From: Erysipelotrichia bacterium
GTDB taxonomy: Bacteria > Bacillota_I > Bacilli_A > Erysipelotrichales > Erysipelotrichaceae
Direction: 5' to 3'
NCBI GenBank assembly: GCA_009916335.1
Contig: SAAR01000168.1
Location: 1 to 7,500, forward strand
Length of the DNA stretch: 7,500 nt
This document shows positions 5,997 to 7,500 of the stretch, one piece after another; position 1 is the stretch's first letter; every line of letters begins with the position of its first letter. The notes below the pieces were generated by a model. That model searched no databases. It saw only the letters and a list, made by a program, of their open reading frames with translations, and was not told the DNA's origin. The position numbers and the translations under genes were made by a program.

Positions 5997-6374
5997 ATGG
6001 CATATAAATCATCAAAGCAACGTGATATTATTATGGATTATATGAGTGGTATTCATGGACATGTCAGTGCAGAAAAAATATTCGCAGATTTAAATAAGCA
6101 TGAAAAAATGATTTCCTTAGCGACAGTATATCGTAATCTAAATATTCTTTCTGATATGCAAGCGATTAAGAAGATTGCCTTACCTGATGGCTATGTATAC
6201 GATAAAACATGTAAACCACATTATCATTTTTATTGCACTAAATGTAACACTTTATATGACTTACCTGATGCCTACGATGAGAAGTTAGACATTGCGGTAA
6301 ATAAGCATTCCATGATCGGTGATGTGGAAGGTCATGAAATCACATTTAAAGGTGTCTGCAAGAACTGTATGTAA
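5997..6374 (+). CDS. perR: Fur-family peroxide-type repressor (PerR-like)
   Basis: This small metal-dependent repressor has 125 residues, about 20 shorter than B. subtilis PerR. An N-terminal winged HTH (about 5-60) contains GHVSAEKIF and the recognition-helix segment [12 protein letters not shown]. The structural zinc site is intact: Cys80-X2-Cys83 and Cys121-X2-Cys124. By eye, all five PerR regulatory-metal ligands have counterparts: His22 (H37), Asp69 (D85), His75 and His77 (H91, H93, in HYHFYC) and Asp88 (D104). Asp rather than Glu at that last position favours PerR over Fur. PerR with iron senses hydrogen peroxide by oxidation of its metal-binding histidines. Two boxes bracket its promoter and rubrerythrin follows 44 bases later, so an autoregulated peroxide-response operon is inferred. 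The difference from the usual PerR box leaves some doubt over exact specificity. Confidence 0.88.
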   Translation: MAYKSSKQRDIIMDYMSGIHGHVSAEKIFADLNKHEKMISLATVYRNLNILSDMQAIKKIALPDGYVYDKTCKPHYHFYCTKCNTLYDLPDAYDEKLDIAVNKHSMIGDVEGHEITFKGVCKNCM

Positions 6375-6391
6375 TTTATGAAAAAAAAGAG

Positions 6392-6397
6392 TATAAT
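6392..6397 (+). promoter_or_regulatory. Possible internal -10 element before rubrerythrin
   Basis: A perfect TATAAT lies in the 44-base gap between the repressor and rubrerythrin genes. The best -35 at a 17-base spacing is ATGTAA, which is poor, so this may be chance in AT-rich DNA. If real, it would allow extra rubrerythrin transcription outside repressor control. Confidence 0.25.
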
Positions 6398-6418
6398 AAA
6401 AACAGGAGGAAAATTACA

Positions 6419-6958
6419 ATGGAATTAAAAGGATCAAAAACAGAACAAAATTTAATGAATGCATTTGCAGGGGAATCACAAGCGAGAAATAAGTATACTT
6501 ATTATGCTGAAAAAGCTAGAGAAGAAGGAATGGAACAAATTGCTAATATCTTCTTAGAAACAGCTCGTAATGAACAAGAACATGCAAAATTATGGTTTAA
6601 AGCATTACATGAAGGAGAAGTTCCTACAACATCTGTAAACTTATTAGATGCTGCTGCTGGTGAAAACTACGAATGGACTGAAATGTATGCTGAAATGGCT
6701 AAAACAGCAAAAGAAGAAGGATTTAACAAAATTGCTTTCCAGATGGAACAAGTAGCAAAAATTGAAAAGAACCATGAAGAAAGATACTTAGCTTTAGCAG
6801 CTAATGTAAAAGATGGAAAAGTATTCAACAAAGATGAAGAAACAGTATGGATCTGTGGAATTTGTGGATACGAACATGTAGGAAAAGATGCTCCAGGTGC
6901 ATGTCCAGTATGTGGATACCCTAAAGCTCAATTCTCTATGTTAGCTAAAAACTACTAA
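6419..6958 (+). CDS. rbr: Rubrerythrin
   Basis: This is a non-haem diiron peroxidase of 179 residues, close to the usual length of about 190. It reduces hydrogen peroxide to water in the cytoplasm of anaerobes, with electrons passing through its rubredoxin domain. The ferritin-like four-helix domain (about 1-130) has [22 protein letters not shown] with Glu19, the EQEH motif with Glu52 and His55, GENYEW with Glu82 and Glu85, and EKNH with Glu116 and His119. These cover the expected diiron ligands. The C-terminal rubredoxin domain (about 143-175) has Cys146-X2-Cys149 and Cys162-X2-Cys165 for one iron. A strong AGGAGGA (6404-6410) precedes the start by eight bases. Heavy use of GAA, AAA, GGA, CCA and TTA codons fits high expression. 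It is the second gene of the PerR-like operon, which ends in a strong terminator. Confidence 0.97.
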   Translation: MELKGSKTEQNLMNAFAGESQARNKYTYYAEKAREEGMEQIANIFLETARNEQEHAKLWFKALHEGEVPTTSVNLLDAAAGENYEWTEMYAEMAKTAKEEGFNKIAFQMEQVAKIEKNHEERYLALAANVKDGKVFNKDEETVWICGICGYEHVGKDAPGACPVCGYPKAQFSMLAKNY

Positions 6959-6975
6959 TAAATTACTAATAAATT
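6954..6975 (+). repeat. Perfect 11-bp tandem duplication spanning the rubrerythrin stop
   Basis: ACTAATAAATT occurs twice back to back, at 6954-6964 and 6965-6975. The first copy contains the rubrerythrin stop codon. The duplication lengthens the linker to the terminator without changing the protein. Confidence 0.85.
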
Positions 6976-7003
6976 ACCCATCCAAAAGGATGGGTTTTAT
7001 TTT
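6976..7003 (+). terminator. Intrinsic terminator of the repressor-rubrerythrin operon
   Basis: ACCCATCC (6976-6983) pairs perfectly with GGATGGGT (6988-6995) over an AAAA loop. It is followed by a T-rich tract to 7003, interrupted by one A. The GC-rich stem is strong for this genome. Confidence 0.92.
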
Positions 7004-7009
7004 GTCTTC

Positions 7010-7039
7010 TTGACAATACATAATTTATACTGGTATATT
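7010..7039 (+). promoter_or_regulatory. Promoter of the SIS-domain gene, with an inverted repeat in the -10 region
   Basis: TTGACA (7010-7015) and TATATT (7034-7039) are 18 bases apart, and TGG directly before the -10 makes it an extended -10. A short inverted repeat, TATAC-TG-GTATA (7026-7037), overlaps the -10 and could be a GntR-type half-site, but it is short. AGGAGGT (7069-7075) is the ribosome binding site. Confidence 0.7.
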
Positions 7040-7082
7040 AAAACTGTTAAGTGGATATATAATAAACCAGGAGGTAAATAAC

Positions 7083-7500
7083 ATGGAAAGAAAAACAATG
7101 AATGACTTTATTTTAGAGGCAGCTAAAGTAGGGATGGAAAATTTAAAGGTAAGAAAACAAATCACGAAAGTTTTAGTAGAGGAATACTGTAATAGAAATT
7201 ATAAAGATATTTGTTTGGTTGCGAGTGGGTCGAGCAAAAATGCTTGTTATATGGCAAGGTTGTTTGTACAAAAGATTTTAAATTGTCGTGTGGATATAAT
7301 TTCTCCATTTACGTTTGAGCATCATGAAAATAAAATAGGTGATACAACTATGTTAGTTGTGGTTAGTCAAAGTGGTTATAGTAGAAATTCAATTAGTGCA
7401 TTAAAAAAAGTTAAAAAACTTGGTAGAAAAACAATAGGTGTAAGTGGTGATATGGAGAGTGATTTTAAAAATTATTGCGATATTTTGATTGACTATAAAG
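7083..7500 (+). CDS. SIS-domain phosphosugar isomerase or deglycase-like protein (partial, C-terminus beyond window)
   Basis: The first 139 residues are present and the frame is open to the window end. A sugar-isomerase (SIS) domain begins near residue 35. DICLVASGSSKNA at 42-54 is the first glycine/serine phosphosugar-binding loop, and VVVSQSGYSRNS at 92-103 is the second, followed by ALKKVKKLGRKTIGVSGD. This arrangement is seen in GlmS-type isomerase domains and in the FrlB/AgaS-like aminosugar-phosphate enzymes. There is no N-terminal Cys glutaminase domain, so it is not full GlmS. The protein is cytoplasmic, and the likely substrates are aminosugar or glycated amino acid phosphates. AGGAGGT lies seven bases before ATG 7083. 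It has its own promoter after a terminator and is probably the first gene of a catabolic operon that continues to the right. The substrate cannot be chosen from this fragment. Confidence 0.85.
   Translation, partial: MERKTMNDFILEAAKVGMENLKVRKQITKVLVEEYCNRNYKDICLVASGSSKNACYMARLFVQKILNCRVDIISPFTFEHHENKIGDTTMLVVVSQSGYSRNSISALKKVKKLGRKTIGVSGDMESDFKNYCDILIDYK

Overview
This window comes from a low-GC, AT-rich bacterium, most likely an anaerobic gut-type member of the Bacillota such as Erysipelotrichia or Clostridia. That placement is inference. It rests on strong AGGAGG ribosome binding sites, hairpin-plus-T-run terminators, sigma-A type promoters, a PRD/PTS-domain regulator, and a PerR-like repressor coupled to rubrerythrin. 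No rRNA, tRNA, CRISPR array, insertion sequence or phage gene is visible. Most of the window is ordinary chromosomal housekeeping and regulation, and the interest is mainly in the control regions.

Left part (1-2981, + strand). The tail of an unidentified gene overlaps a KDPG/KHG-type aldolase gene, and this operon ends at an intrinsic terminator. A short regulatory stretch follows, holding an imperfect inverted repeat, a candidate CcpA cre site and a weak promoter. It precedes a gene for a PRD-containing transcriptional regulator (two HTHs, PRD1, PRD2, EIIB, EIIA). The arrangement suggests a PTS-fed sugar-acid or aldonate pathway lying mostly upstream, in which the aldolase makes pyruvate and the regulator senses PTS phosphorylation.

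Middle part (2997-5840, - strand). An orphan AAA_14/DUF4143 ATPase gene converges on the regulator and shares a bidirectional terminator with it. It has a near-consensus promoter, with two related palindromes placed exactly 40 bp apart just upstream. Behind it lies a MocR/PdxR-type gene (GntR HTH fused to an aminotransferase fold), with a direct repeat in its own promoter region.

Right part (5908-7500, + strand). A Fur-family repressor gene with PerR-type metal ligands is followed by a rubrerythrin gene. Their consensus promoter is bracketed by two 7-1-7 Fur/Per-like boxes, which indicates an autoregulated peroxide-defence operon. A terminator separates this from a separately promoted gene for a SIS-domain phosphosugar isomerase or deglycase, cut off by the window end.

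No intergenic stretch exceeds 300 bases. The longest are 4206-4426 and 5783-5996, and the features seen in both are listed. I found no convincing new multi-gene system. The best leads are the paired palindromes at the ATPase promoter, the variant Per boxes, and the MocR operator.
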